Shown here one piece after another: positions 45,590 through 54,839 of a stretch of 64,000 bases of DNA. The stretch is from assembly GCA_947579605.1 (NCBI GenBank), contig OX388325.1:15681572-15745571 (forward strand), written 5' to 3'. Each line of letters opens with the position of its first letter. Position 1 is the first letter of the stretch. The notes beneath the pieces are model-generated. The model searched no databases. It saw nothing but the letters and a program-made list of their open reading frames with translations, and was not told where the DNA came from. The stretch comes from Athripsodes cinereus (lineage: Eukaryota > Arthropoda > Insecta > Trichoptera > Leptoceridae). Both the position numbers and the translations under genes were made by a program.

Positions 45590-45790
45590 TTTTTATATTA
45601 TCGACTGTCCACTTCCATACTAAAAAAGTCGAAATGTCTTATATTCGAAAAATTGCCATTCTTGTAATTTTGCTATATTTACATTATTATGCTTTAAAAA
45701 CACAACAGAAAGTAAAATATAATTATAATAATCGCAACTGCTATTAAAGACATACGTTGTCTTTGTTCCGTTCAATAGTTAAACAATTCC
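45590..45790 (+). repeat. Repeat H, copy 3
   Basis: GTCGAAATGTCTTATATTCG, GCTTTAAAAACACAACAGAA and AAAGACATACGTTGTC match copy 1 at 41545-41725. Confidence 0.6.
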
Positions 45791-46119
45791 AAATATTAAT
45801 TTGTGGAATTGAAAATAGGTACATTAATTTTTTATCATTAACTAAATAATTAATATATAAAGGGAACCGTGTATTTTTTATAGATATTTGTTTGTGGAAT
45901 TAAAAGAGCGGAGTTGATAATATTATGTATTACCGATTAATCAAAATTTATGAAAATTTCGACTAGTCGAGCTGTAGAACTGAACAGTCGTTATAGTGTT
46001 TTAATAATGAATATTTAGTCATTTTATATACGAGGGTGTAAGATTTTTTGACTGAGTACGCCACTGTTCTGTACCATTTTAGTTTTATGGGTGCAATACA
46101 TTATGATATTAATATGTAG

Positions 46120-46572
46120 ATGAAATCTATTTTGAGATTTGTAAGGAAATACTTATTAGGTACATCATATCCTCCATACTATTGTAATACACTCTACCTA
46201 ATGTGGAAATGGGGTAAGCGGGAGTCCCCGGAATGCGACTGTGGAGCTCAATCCCAAACAATTCAACATCTGGTGGAGGATTGTCCAGAAAGAAGGTACG
46301 AGGGAGACTGGATGGACATCCATAGATCAACCCCAGCGGCGATGCAGTGGCTTTCTGGACTAGAACCACGGATTTGATTTGGAATGATTATTAATACAAG
46401 CCGAAGCCATACAAAAAGTAAATTAAGTACAAAAAAATTGGGTTAGTTGGAAGATATTGCATCCCTGCGATAAACTCGCCCATTGTACAAAAAATTTCGT
46501 TTATACCTTATTGTAATGCTATTATTTTTATACAAATATTTTTGTACAATAAAGTTTATTATTATTATCTCA
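46120..46572 (+). mobile_element. Jockey-like retrotransposon C-terminus joined to repeat D 3' UTR
   Basis: The frame ending at 46377 reads WKWGKRESPECDCGAQSQTI, QHLVEDCPERRYEGDW and MQWLSGLEPRI before the stop. This is a CxCG...QxxxHxxxxC LINE tail. About 60 bp later comes GGGTTAGTTGGAAGATATTG, CGATAAACTCGCCCATTGTA and a TTATTATTATTATC end. This copy ties the many repeat D insertions in the window to a specific LINE type: they are its 5'-truncated 3' ends. Confidence 0.75.
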
Positions 46573-46786
46573 TATCTCATTTATTAAACAAAACAATATT
46601 TGATTCTACATTTTGAACACAATATAAGATTAACAATAAAATTTTGAAATAACATTAAATAACAAAAACCATAAAATATTAAAATAAATTTATGTATATT
46701 CAAAATGTAGAACCCCAACATTATTCGAGTTGATTCTTCCATGATGTTCTATGAAATAGTACAATCATGGGAGATCACTTACAGAG

Positions 46787-47157
46787 CTACAGGGACAAAA
46801 ACCTTCTTACTATCCTGGTGGACGATAGAAGTACGGCCTTCTGCATGCTGTATTTGAGCCTGTCATCTACTCCCAGTTTTCTGAGATTGTTTGCCAGACT
46901 CTTAGGTATTAAACCATTCACAGACAACACTATAGGCACGATGATTGTGGTAGGTGTTCTCCACATATCTTTGATTTCGTGAGCAAGATCAAGATATTTT
47001 ATTATCTTATCTTGCTCAGCTTTATTTAAATTTTCATCGTGCGGTATAGTGATGTCTATGATGTATGTTTTACGGCATCTGCGATCAACCAACACAATAT
47101 CTGGTCGATTAGCTAGAATAGTTCGATCAGTTTGTATTGGTCGATCCCAGTAGAGTT
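46787..47157 (-). mobile_element. R2/R4-type retrotransposon: restriction-like endonuclease domain fragment
   Basis: Extending the 102-codon minus frame upstream gives about 123 codons. They read YWDRPIQTDRTILANRPDIV, LVDRRCRKTYIIDITIPHDE, NLNKAEQDKIIKYLDL, then VNGLIPKSLANNLRKLG and MQKAVLLSSTRIVRRFL. RPD, IID and K..KY fit the PD-D-K pattern of the restriction-like endonuclease that follows reverse transcriptase in R2/R4/NeSL-clade elements. The endonuclease part looks intact in frame. The polymerase is missing. Confidence 0.7.
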
Positions 47158-47184
47158 TAGTATTATTATTATTATTAAGTACCT

Positions 47185-47357
47185 ACTCTAGTTACACGCT
47201 AAAGCCGTGTCCCAAGTGAGAATAAAACGTCATGCAGATCTATCCTTACTATTTCTTTCGTTTCTTCAACATTCGCACAATCCCTCATACACGCTGGTCG
47301 ATTTCTCTTACTCAACACACGATCGTCCTTGATAAATTGATCCACGTGAACAAGCCA
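47185..47357 (-). mobile_element. WFGH-family retrotransposon 3' end
   Basis: AAGCCGTGTCCCAAGTGAGA, CGCTGGTCGATTTCTCTTAC and TGATCCACGTGAACAAGCCA are antisense landmarks of the family. The copy is truncated at the WLDHV block. Confidence 0.75.
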
Positions 47358-47359
47358 AC

Positions 47360-47500
47360 TCTAGGAAAACATGGTCAATAGTCTCCTCGTCCAGGCCGCA
47401 TTCGCAGTATGGACTTTCAACAAGTTGAATTTTATAAAGATAAGCGTCCAGTCTACAGTGTCCAAATCGTATTCGACATAATATATGGCAGTAAAGGGAC
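47360..47500 (-). mobile_element. I/jockey-like retrotransposon Cys-rich tail
   Basis: The minus frame reads RIRFGHCRLDAYLYKIQLVE then SPYCECGLDEETIDHVFLEL. It is the same domain as at 31438-31758 but with the C...C...H set better kept. It is adjacent to, but a different family from, the WFGH copy at 47185-47357. Confidence 0.7.
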
Positions 47501-47558
47501 CTTATCTTTATGCAAAGTTAATTAATTAACAAGCAGGTAATTTACCAACCGAACACTA

Positions 47559-47974
47559 ACAATAAATATCGTCGCTAGAATGCAGAACTATCCTAAGTCC
47601 AATTTTAAGTAAAATTAAATTTTCCACCAAAAGTCATTTATGACATGCTTGTTCAGGGTATGCAGAAGTATACCATGTACAAACCTTATATTAATAAAGA
47701 AAAAACATAAAAAACAGAAGTAACCTATGTAAAGATATGTATTTTATTAACATGCAGAAGAATCCTATGTCTTATTTTGTGACATAGGATAGTTCTTCAT
47801 TATGGAATTCATAGACTCACTTGCAAACTGGCTACATTTACAATATTGGTAATATCAAAATTTGCATTGTCTGTCATCGCTGTTACGCGCTGTGCTTTAT
47901 TTCAATTGACTCTCCTCAACATTTAGTTAATTTGGACATAGGATAGTTCTGCATTCACGCGACGAATTTATTGC
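47559..47974. mobile_element. ~415-bp MITE with AATAAAT...CGTCG inverted termini
   Basis: GAATGCAGAACTATCCTAAG (47578) faces TAGGATAGTTCTGCATTCAC (about 47938-47958). The arms extend outwards through CGTCGC and AATAAAT. The core word is repeated internally around CAGAAGAATCCTATGTC and GACATAGGATAGTTCT, giving subterminal repeats. No coding frame is seen. Confidence 0.6.
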
Positions 47975-48169
47975 TTCATTTTTTTCAATATTATTTTATG
48001 TTCAATATAAATTCACCACGACTGTTGCAAGAAATGATATTATAGAATTCGATACGACGATAACCATAGACAATAATGCAGGGTGCCAGCTAAATACATT
48101 CATTCATTCATATTTCATACCATCGTGGCGCTTCCCGTTTCTGGGATAGCAGCGAACTAAATGCAGATA

Positions 48170-48285
48170 ATAAATCAATTTCATTAAATTTAATCAAATC
48201 GAATACAGTCAATATACAGAGGACGAGTTTATCGCAAAGGCGCGATTTCTTTCAACTAACCCAACATTTAATTTGTCTTTTGTTA
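48170..48285 (-). repeat. Repeat D: LINE 3' end (minus)
   Basis: GACGAGTTTATCGCAAAGGC, GCGATTTCTTTCAACTAACC is the reversed core. Confidence 0.7.
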
Positions 48286-48297
48286 TATTTTATTGGG

Positions 48298-48777
48298 TTA
48301 AGTAGCATTCACACTGCTTCACTTTGGATGATCATCCAGAGTGTCAGGGTCAAACCTGTTCATCGAAAGTGAACACGTCTGTTCACACTTGTTCATTCTA
48401 GGCTTTCACTGTCATGTCAACACTCTCAGTCATGTTGTATGTAATTTGACGTATTTTCGTACAAAAATAATTAAACGAATTCAAAAATTTAAAATAACAC
48501 TTAAAAAATAAATTAATATAGCTCTCGTTTGCGTAATAATTTTATACATGAATCTGACATTCAATACAAATTCATAGACAACGAAAAAAATAATAAGATT
48601 AAACTTGTTTATGGTCGTTTCAGTGAAAGGACCTTTCATCAAAATTATGACGAGTGGTAATCTCTTTCCTCCGTCATCGCTAATAACGATGAAACGCCTG
48701 TTCACACGTTTTCATCTTGGAGGATCATCCGGAGTGATCACTGAAAGTGAAAGTGAACAAATGTGAACGCCCCTTTA
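48298..48777 (+). mobile_element. 480-bp MITE of the TTAA-flanked family, uninterrupted copy
   Basis: TTAAGTAGCATTCACACTGC starts at 48298. The right end is GTGAACAAATGTGAACGCCC then CTTTAG. The interior matches 27158-28068. The left flank ATTGGG plus the right flank TTGGAAG rebuild the ATTGGGTTAGTTGGAAG of repeat D. It therefore inserted at the TTAG/TTAA inside a plus-strand repeat D copy. Confidence 0.75.
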
Positions 48778-48918
48778 GTTGGAAGATATCGCGTCCCTGC
48801 GATAAGCTCGCCCATTGTGCAAAATTATTTGTATATATGTACCATGTTGTAATCTAATTATTTTTGTTTAAATATTTTGTACGATAAAGTTTATTTTTTA
48901 TTATTATTATTTATTTGC
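48776..48918 (+). repeat. Repeat D: LINE 3' end
   Basis: TTAGTTGGAAGATATCGCGT and GATAAGCTCGCCCATTGTGC, with an A/T-rich tail. Its first bases are split from their upstream ATTGGG by the MITE at 48298-48777. Confidence 0.7.
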
Positions 48919-48967
48919 AAATTAAATTCGGCGATGTGCTAGGCTACCTATTCTGAACGTATACTTT

Positions 48968-49030
48968 TTTGGTACGGAGAGGACAATCTGTCTGCACGAG
49001 GTTGGTCCGCTGGCTACCCCACCTACATGA
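48968..49030 (+). repeat. Repeat A fragment
   Basis: GGTACGGAGAGGACAATCTG, GTTGGTCCGCTGGCTACCCC. Confidence 0.55.
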
Positions 49031-49077
49031 TAATATAGCTGAATGAACTGAATTATTTGTCTTTGCAATTGAGTTAT

Positions 49078-49165
49078 CCCATAAGTGGGGTAGTAGCCGG
49101 CAAATCAGCCGCATATAATACACATGGAAGCTGTCCTCTTCGTGCTAACAGAAAAAATTAAAATA
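49078..49165 (-). repeat. Repeat A fragment
   Basis: TATCCCATAAGTGGGGTAG, CAAATCAGCCGCATATAATA and GCTGTCCTCTTCGTGC. It lies 50 bp from an oppositely oriented fragment. Confidence 0.55.
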
Positions 49166-49504
49166 TAATATATCTTATATAAAAATTAACATAAATAATT
49201 ATTGTATGCATATTGTGCATCATCATAAATTAATTTACTTTTACTCAAGTTACTCAGATCTTTTAACAAAATCATTCCCTTCCCTTTTCCTTTCCCCTCA
49301 ATCCTAAAATGCTCACATGTAATATTGAATTTATTTCATAGCTTTTCTTATTTATTTTCATATTCTTATACATATACCTTTTTAAATATAGGTACATTTA
49401 TCTAATTATCCTTCATAATTTTTTTTTCTTTTGTTGTGTTTTGATATTTTGTATGTTTTTTTTTTGTAAGTAAATTTGTTTTTTACTAGTTTCATGTCAA
49501 TGTG

Positions 49505-49640
49505 CCGTGGTTAGATGGAAGAAATCACTTTATAGTGATAATCTCGCCACTGCACATCGTCCTAGTTTTTAAAATTTTATATTATTTTGTTAACACTGTT
49601 ATGTATTGATGTGCAAAAAGAATAAATAAATAAATATTAA
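49505..49640 (+). repeat. Repeat D-like LINE 3' end, divergent
   Basis: GTGGTTAGATGGAAGAAATC, TAGTGATAATCTCGCCACTG, then an AATAAATAAATAAAT tail. It has diverged from the main repeat D copies. Confidence 0.5.
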
Positions 49641-49837
49641 AAAAAAATGTAGTAACTGTTTTATATAATTTGTTTTTTAACTAACATTTTGTATTATATA
49701 ACCATAGTAATATAATTCTATGTATATAACTTAAGTTGTAATTGGCTTTAATTTTGCACTATTATTGTTCCGTTTATTATGTTATAATATATAAGCTGTA
49801 ACTGTAAGTTTGAAATAAATAAATAAAAAAAATCGCT

Positions 49838-49908
49838 GAATTTCAGATGTGAAATGTCTTTATTTTTAGAACACGTCTGCCTTATACAGGACACACGATA
49901 ACATAATA
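49838..49908 (-). repeat. Repeat A fragment
   Basis: ATCGCTGAATTTCAGATGTG and CTGCCTTATACAGGACACAC match the middle and 5' part of the family. The copy is preceded by a LINE tail ending TTTGAAATAAATAAATAAAA (49810-49833). Confidence 0.5.
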
Positions 49909-49974
49909 TGGAAAAGAGTGAAACATGAAAATTCAGAGCCATGTTATGCATATCCTACTAGAACTATATCATCA

Positions 49975-50215
49975 GGGCATATCCCATATGTGGGATAGCC
50001 AGCAGATCAGCTGCATATAATAAACATGCAAGCTGTCCTCTCTGTGCCAAAATACATTCAAGACATTCAGGATGGGTGGCAAACCTCATTGCTGAATTTA
50101 AGATGTAAATGCCTTAATTTTTTCCAACACCTGCCTTTTACAGGACACTGGAAAACTTACGGAGAAGAGTGGAAGACCAATTCTTTACCGAGTGCTCCAC
50201 GGATTTCCTCCGAGA
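49975..50215 (-). repeat. Repeat A, best full-length copy
   Basis: It runs continuously from CATATCCCATATGTGGGATA through AACATGCAAGCTGTCCTCTC, AGGATGGGTGGCAAACCTCA and CCTGCCTTTTACAGGACACT to GAAGACCAATTCTTTACCGA. It shows no tRNA-like boxes and no frame, so the family is more likely a LINE 3' UTR than a tRNA SINE. Confidence 0.75.
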
Positions 50216-50235
50216 CACTTAAAATTTTGTAAACG

Positions 50236-50385
50236 AATGATTTATTTATTTTATCCATTCTTTACTGTACATTGATTACAAACAATTACATAAAAGGTAA
50301 ACATTCGTGTTATATACAATCAATATACAGAGGGCGAGTTTATCGCAAAGGCGGGATCTCTTCAAACTAACCCAAAACGTTATGA
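50236..50385 (-). repeat. Repeat D: LINE 3' end (minus)
   Basis: GAGGGCGAGTTTATCGCAAA, GGCGGGATCTCTTCAAACTA. The tail is at 50236 (TTTATTTATTTTATCC reversed). Confidence 0.7.
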
Positions 50386-50973
50386 TACGACCGTAATACA
50401 ACAACAAATTACGCTTTAATCATTTGCTCACTCTATTCTTTCGCTTTAATCATTCTCTCATTCATTCTTGAATTTATTTTCAATAATGATCATATCCCGG
50501 GTTTAGTTATTGCACCTCGATAGATGTTAAACGTTTTTATAGTTGGCAGTTAATTAAAAATGACATCATAACAGCGTCGAATAAATTATCTATACACAAT
50601 AACATAATTATGTGTAAGTGTGCAATCGAATTTCATATCTACGTGTTGAAAATAAAACGAAATTTTATATAAAACACAACAATCTAATGATTATAATAAT
50701 ATATTTCTAACAGTTAGATGCAAAACGAAACAGTGAGCGTAGAAAAGATGCTGCGGTGTTGTTAATAATAATTTATTATCTTTCACATGTTCGATTATCA
50801 GCTCCACTTGTCATTATTTTCCGAACCAATGTCAAAAGAAACGCGTCGAATGCGAAACAATTCTGTAGCCAGACGAGATATTTTAAAACTGTGCAAATAT
50901 AATTAATAAATTCCAATATAAAGAATTAAATAACTGAAGTATTAATTGATATGATATTTGCTTTTTAACTTAC
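50386..50973. other. Gene-less, repeat-poor stretch
   Basis: No recognisable retrotransposon or gene. CGCTTTAATCATT occurs twice (50410 and 50442). It would be intronic if the candidate exon at 50974 is real. Confidence 0.35.
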
Positions 50974-51430
50974 CATAACACTTTACACATTGTGTGATGA
51001 CAATTTGGTCAAAGGCAAAATGATGCATCAATATCTCGTGATCACCTCACCAAAATACACTCAAATCACTTTACAAACGCCTTTGTACAGGACACAATAG
51101 AATATTTAATAAAAAAACTATTAAATTAATTCACACATACACTCAAAAATATAATTTGACAATGCCATAAATCATTTATACTATTCACAGTAGAATAAAA
51201 AAAACACAAGAATGAAGAATACGCGACGAAGAATTTTGTGTTATTATTTCCGACGTTTTATGCACCAATATTTCGTTTCATAATTAAATTTCATGTTTTA
51301 TTAATGTAAAAACGAACGAAATAAATAAAATTGATGGAAGAAAATATTGTGAGGAGAGAAAACTACAATTTAAAAAAGCACAATGTATCGAAAGCAAACC
51401 ACCAAACGCAAGCGCATTGACGTTTCACTG
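50974..51430 (-). other. Candidate 5' non-coding exon ending in GTAAGT (minus)
   Basis: On the minus strand the sequence reads GTGTAAAGTGTTATG|GTAAGTTAAAAAG, a consensus splice donor at 50973. The upstream few hundred bases lack recognised repeats. They contain CG-bearing stretches (GTCTCGCGACAAC, CAATGCGCTTGCG near 51410-51445) unlike the surrounding spacer, compatible with a first exon and promoter. The coding exon of the EEIG1-like gene at 34169-34472 needs an upstream exon on this strand, and this is a candidate 16.5 kb away. The exon start is not determinable from sequence. It could be an unrelated chance donor. Confidence 0.28.
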
Positions 51431-51499
51431 TTATTAAGTTGTCGCGAGACTAGATGGGAGTAGTACAATATTATATCACTGTAGCGCTTGTAACGTCGA

Positions 51500-52796
51500 C
51501 ATGTTTTATAAAGTGACATCTATGGAAATGTGGTAGTAGTATTTTACGTAGGTTCTTTGGTTAGTATTGTTTATGTATTATGCAATTCTCGAGTAAATTG
51601 TTTTACGTGGTAATGCATAGATGGCAATCGAATTCATTTTCTAGACTAAATATTAATATTGTTGTTTATTTTAGTAAAAACTAACTTTTAAAGTATTTTT
51701 ATTTAATACTTAAATCAGAATTACAATACTATGTATAATCGAAAGTTGTCATACTTATAATAGATAATTTTTACCTTTTAACTTGGCTTGTGTGGTAAAC
51801 GTATCTAATATGAGTTTTTATATGAATGACAAATTATATTTCAGTAGGTATATTGCTCCACTACTCTTTTCATTAAGGATATAATGACAACATACAGGTT
51901 TTCTGTAACATGAACCTTTTCATAAAACATTAATATTTTATTAAAGTATTAATAATGAATGTGGTTCAGTTAAAAAAAAAAACAAACATTGTAAATAATA
52001 TGACTGTAATAAAAAATATTATTACATTGACAAAGATGTCACATTTGGCGAGTTTGTGTGTGTGCGTTTTTTTCTCATTTTACTGTAATCTTGTAAACAT
52101 TTTATTTTAAGAAGACAAAATATGGGTGTAACGATGTGCATAAAGTCTTATTAATAATTTTAAAACTTAATAATTAAAATCCATAGTTACAAGAGAGGGA
52201 GATAAAAAAATACACTCTATACAAGGTTTCATCTTTTGATCAGGTTTCAGGCTAACTTTATTTATATAGGTATCTTATTTTTTGACACGGAGAGGACAAC
52301 ATGTACGTTTATTAATTGCAGAAAGTTTGCTTTATTTTTCTTCTATATTTTCCATAAATATAACAATAAAACAGCTTACTACTACAAAAATTTTACTACA
52401 AACTAAACATCATATCTTAAAACACATATTCTTTTGACAATAGAAAGTGGAATTTACTGCCTCACTAGACTTGAGTCTGTTCTGAGGCAGTATCTTTATA
52501 TGTAGGTATACATGTGTTGTTCTAAATTATTCAAGTCAGTTTTTGTAAGCACCGTGTGTAGTATACGAAACAAAAATAACAATAATAAGAAAAAAAGGGA
52601 AAAAATGAACAATCAGTATGGAGATTTAAAAAAAAAATGTAAGTATATGGATAAAAATGGTGCCAGTTTGCTATCCCACTTGCATTATTATTGTCATATT
52701 CTATTTTATTCTCTGAATCTTATTTATGTATTATTTTGTACATAAATAAATTTACTCACATCCAAAAAGGACATTGAAGAGAGAAGTAATATAAAA
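51500..52796. other. Gene-less, repeat-poor stretch
   Basis: AT-rich with few repeats: a repeat A scrap at 52284-52322 and a hairpin at 52455-52493 (TACTGCCTCA...TGAGGCAGTA with inner AGACTTGAGTCT). The 77-codon frame at 52512-52745 is Lys/Asn-rich low complexity. Confidence 0.4.
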
Positions 52797-52860
52797 TATT
52801 ATACCCACGATGGCGGGCCTGTCCAGTGGCCCGCCCGTGAGGACAATTTTGGTTTGAATA
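52797..52860 (+). repeat. LINE 3' end shared with 11400-11425
   Basis: GTGGCCCGCCCGTGAGGACA then TTTTGGTTTGAATAAATAAA. The inverse sequence lies in the 3' part of the R1/jockey-like copy at 11280-12110. Confidence 0.5.
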
Positions 52861-52861
52861 A

Positions 52862-52980
52862 ATAAATAAATAAATAAAGCTTTATTGGCATCAATATATA
52901 ATGTGTACATGTTTTTTGTTCCAATAAACTACCAAAAGGCGGGCTTATCGCATATGCGATTTCTTCCAGCCAACCCGAAT
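52862..52980 (-). repeat. Repeat D-like LINE 3' end (minus)
   Basis: AAATAAATAAAGCTTTATTG at the tail side and GGCGGGCTTATCGCATATGC, GATTTCTTCCAGCCAACCCG at the core. It is tail-to-tail with the element ending at 52860. Confidence 0.6.
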
Positions 52981-53327
52981 GTGCGGATAAATTAATAAGA
53001 ACCTATGACTCCTGAGATATCCGGGTGTGAGGTGGGGCTCTCTTAAATTTTTAATTGTATAGTAATCAGAGTGAATATTTAATCAGATTGTAAATATCAA
53101 TCGTTAATCATTTCAACTTTCATAATTTATGATATCTAACAAAAGTTAAAATCGTATTGTATAATGATATTCAAATACCACCTTCATCGAAAATACTTCA
53201 ACAACAGCTGAAAAAAATGTGGTTGTGAGTGTTGTGACAATCTAAACTTGATTGTCTATGCGTATTTTGGCTGTCAATCATCGATTAGTGTCTATGTAAA
53301 TCTATGGTTCTTATTCTTTGGAGCCGC

Positions 53328-53453
53328 TGTCAGTTGTCAACTTCGTGTTGTCAAATGCTTGCTGAGTTATTGGCGTCTTTAAACTGCTCTTCTTTTTTTT
53401 AGCAGTATAAATAAAATAACAGTGTGTGTAAGTTGTATATGTAAATACCTCGC
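53328..53453 (+). promoter_or_regulatory. Putative promoter/5' leader of the zinc-finger gene
   Basis: TCAGT at 53330-53334 matches the arthropod initiator consensus. TATAAATA at 53406-53413 is too close to the ATG to be its TATA box. CTCTTCTTTTTTTTAGCAG ending at 53405 looks like a 3' splice site, so the leader may contain an intron. These are sequence-only inferences. Confidence 0.35.
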
Positions 53454-54794
53454 ATGATGGATGGAACTAGTGCTGGTGTATATTATGCCCCAGATGCACG
53501 TAAGGATAAAGGCGCCTTGTACGACAATCAAGTTTATGTTAAGAGGGAAATAGATGACGATGTAACTTCAATGAATGTTGTAGTAAAACAAGAACCTGTA
53601 GAGGATGTCTGTGAGGATGCTGCACCTTCTTTTCCGTATGATGATATTGATGAAACTCCAATGAATGTTGAAATCAAACGTGAACCTGTTGAGGAAGAGA
53701 AGGAAGATATTGTTTTTGTAGTACCGTATAGTGTTGATATAAATTATGAACCGGACGCAAATGTAGAATGTGAGAGAGACAGTAGTGAAATAGTGGCCAG
53801 TACATCTTACCAAAGTAAAGAAAATACAAAAGAAGCGACTGTGCGCCAAGTGACTAGTAATGAGAGTTCACATGTTAATAAACCAAAACAAAAACGATAC
53901 AGAGGAAGGCTTCATCAGTGTGAAACTTGTGATAAAATATTTCATAATTCGAGTCATTTGACTGTTCATAGACGGATTCATACTGGAGAAAAACCTTTTG
54001 AGTGTGATGTTTGTCCAAAAAAATTTGCCCGATCTTATGATTTGACCGCTCATAAAAGAATCCACAGTGGCGAAAAACCTTTCGAGTGTGATCTTTGTAC
54101 GAAAAAATTTATCCGATCTAATGATTTGGTTACGCATAAAAGAGTTCACACTGGAGAAAAACCTTTTGAGTGTGATGTTTGTCCGAAAAAATTTATCCGA
54201 TCTAACGATTTGGCTGCTCATAAAAGGATTCACAGCGGTGAAAAACATTTTGAGTGTAACGTATGTTTGAAAAGATTCACGCATTCTAGTCATTTGACTA
54301 CACATAAAAGGATTCACAGTGGTGAAAAACCGTTTGAGTGTAATATTTGTATGAAGAAATTTTCTCACTCTAGTCATTTGACTATTCATACAAGAATTCA
54401 CAAGGGTGAGAAACCTTTTGAGTGTGAAATTTGTAAGAAAAAATTTACCCGATCTGATGATTTGACTGCTCATAAAAGAACTCATAGTGGTGAAAAACCT
54501 TACGAGTGTAATGTTTGCATGAGGAGATTTGCTACTTCTGGTAATTTGTATAATCATGAAAAGATTCACAGTGGTGTGAAACCTTATGAATGTGATGTCT
54601 GTCTGAAAAGGTTTACCCAGTCTAGCAATTTAACTGTCCATAAAAGGGTCCATAGTCGTGAAGAACCTTACCAGTGTGATATTTGCAGTAAAAAATTTAC
54701 CACTTCTGGTAATTTGACTACCCATAAAAAGGTTCACGAAAAATATATGAAAATGGGAACCAACAAGGTCGCCGCTGATCAATCTGTACAGTAG
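53454..54794 (+). CDS. C2H2 zinc-finger protein with ten fingers
   Basis: Intact single-exon frame of 446 codons, probably a nuclear DNA-binding transcription regulator. Residues 1-140 are acidic and carry three similar boxes (VKRE 29-32, VKQEPVEDV 44-52, IKREPVEEE 74-82). Each fits the psi-K-x-E sumoylation consensus. A basic stretch KPKQKRYRGR (143-152) may be a nuclear localisation signal. Ten tandem fingers, all C-x2-C-x12-H-x3-H, fill 154-428 with TGEKPF/SGEKPF-type linkers, followed by an 18-residue tail. Helix residues at -1,2,3,6 are NSHV, RYDA, RNDT, RNDA, HSHT, HSHI, RDDA, TGNN, QSNV, TGNT. Fingers 3-4 and 5-6 are near-duplicates, indicating tandem duplication. The linkers after fingers 8 and 9 (SGVKPY, SREEPY) are atypical. 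ATGATG begins the frame and the second ATG has the better context (A at -3, G at +4). AATAAA follows at 54820. No ortholog is named: such proteins are not identifiable by fingers alone. Confidence 0.9.
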   Translation: MMDGTSAGVYYAPDARKDKGALYDNQVYVKREIDDDVTSMNVVVKQEPVEDVCEDAAPSFPYDDIDETPMNVEIKREPVEEEKEDIVFVVPYSVDINYEPDANVECERDSSEIVASTSYQSKENTKEATVRQVTSNESSHVNKPKQKRYRGRLHQCETCDKIFHNSSHLTVHRRIHTGEKPFECDVCPKKFARSYDLTAHKRIHSGEKPFECDLCTKKFIRSNDLVTHKRVHTGEKPFECDVCPKKFIRSNDLAAHKRIHSGEKHFECNVCLKRFTHSSHLTTHKRIHSGEKPFECNICMKKFSHSSHLTIHTRIHKGEKPFECEICKKKFTRSDDLTAHKRTHSGEKPYECNVCMRRFATSGNLYNHEKIHSGVKPYECDVCLKRFTQSSNLTVHKRVHSREEPYQCDICSKKFTTSGNLTTHKKVHEKYMKMGTNKVAADQSVQ

Positions 54795-54819
54795 ATTATC
54801 CACTAGTATCTGAGACAAA

Positions 54820-54825
54820 AATAAA
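54820..54825 (+). terminator. Polyadenylation signal of the zinc-finger gene
   Basis: AATAAA lies 26 bp after the stop codon, in GACAAAAATAAATATTTG. A second possibility was not sought further downstream. Confidence 0.6.
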
Positions 54826-54839
54826 TATTTGAATATTCT

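Noticed and set aside
53868..54569. 233-codon minus-strand frame
   Set aside because: It is the exact antisense of the C2H2 finger repeats. Repetitive finger codons leave the opposite strand open.
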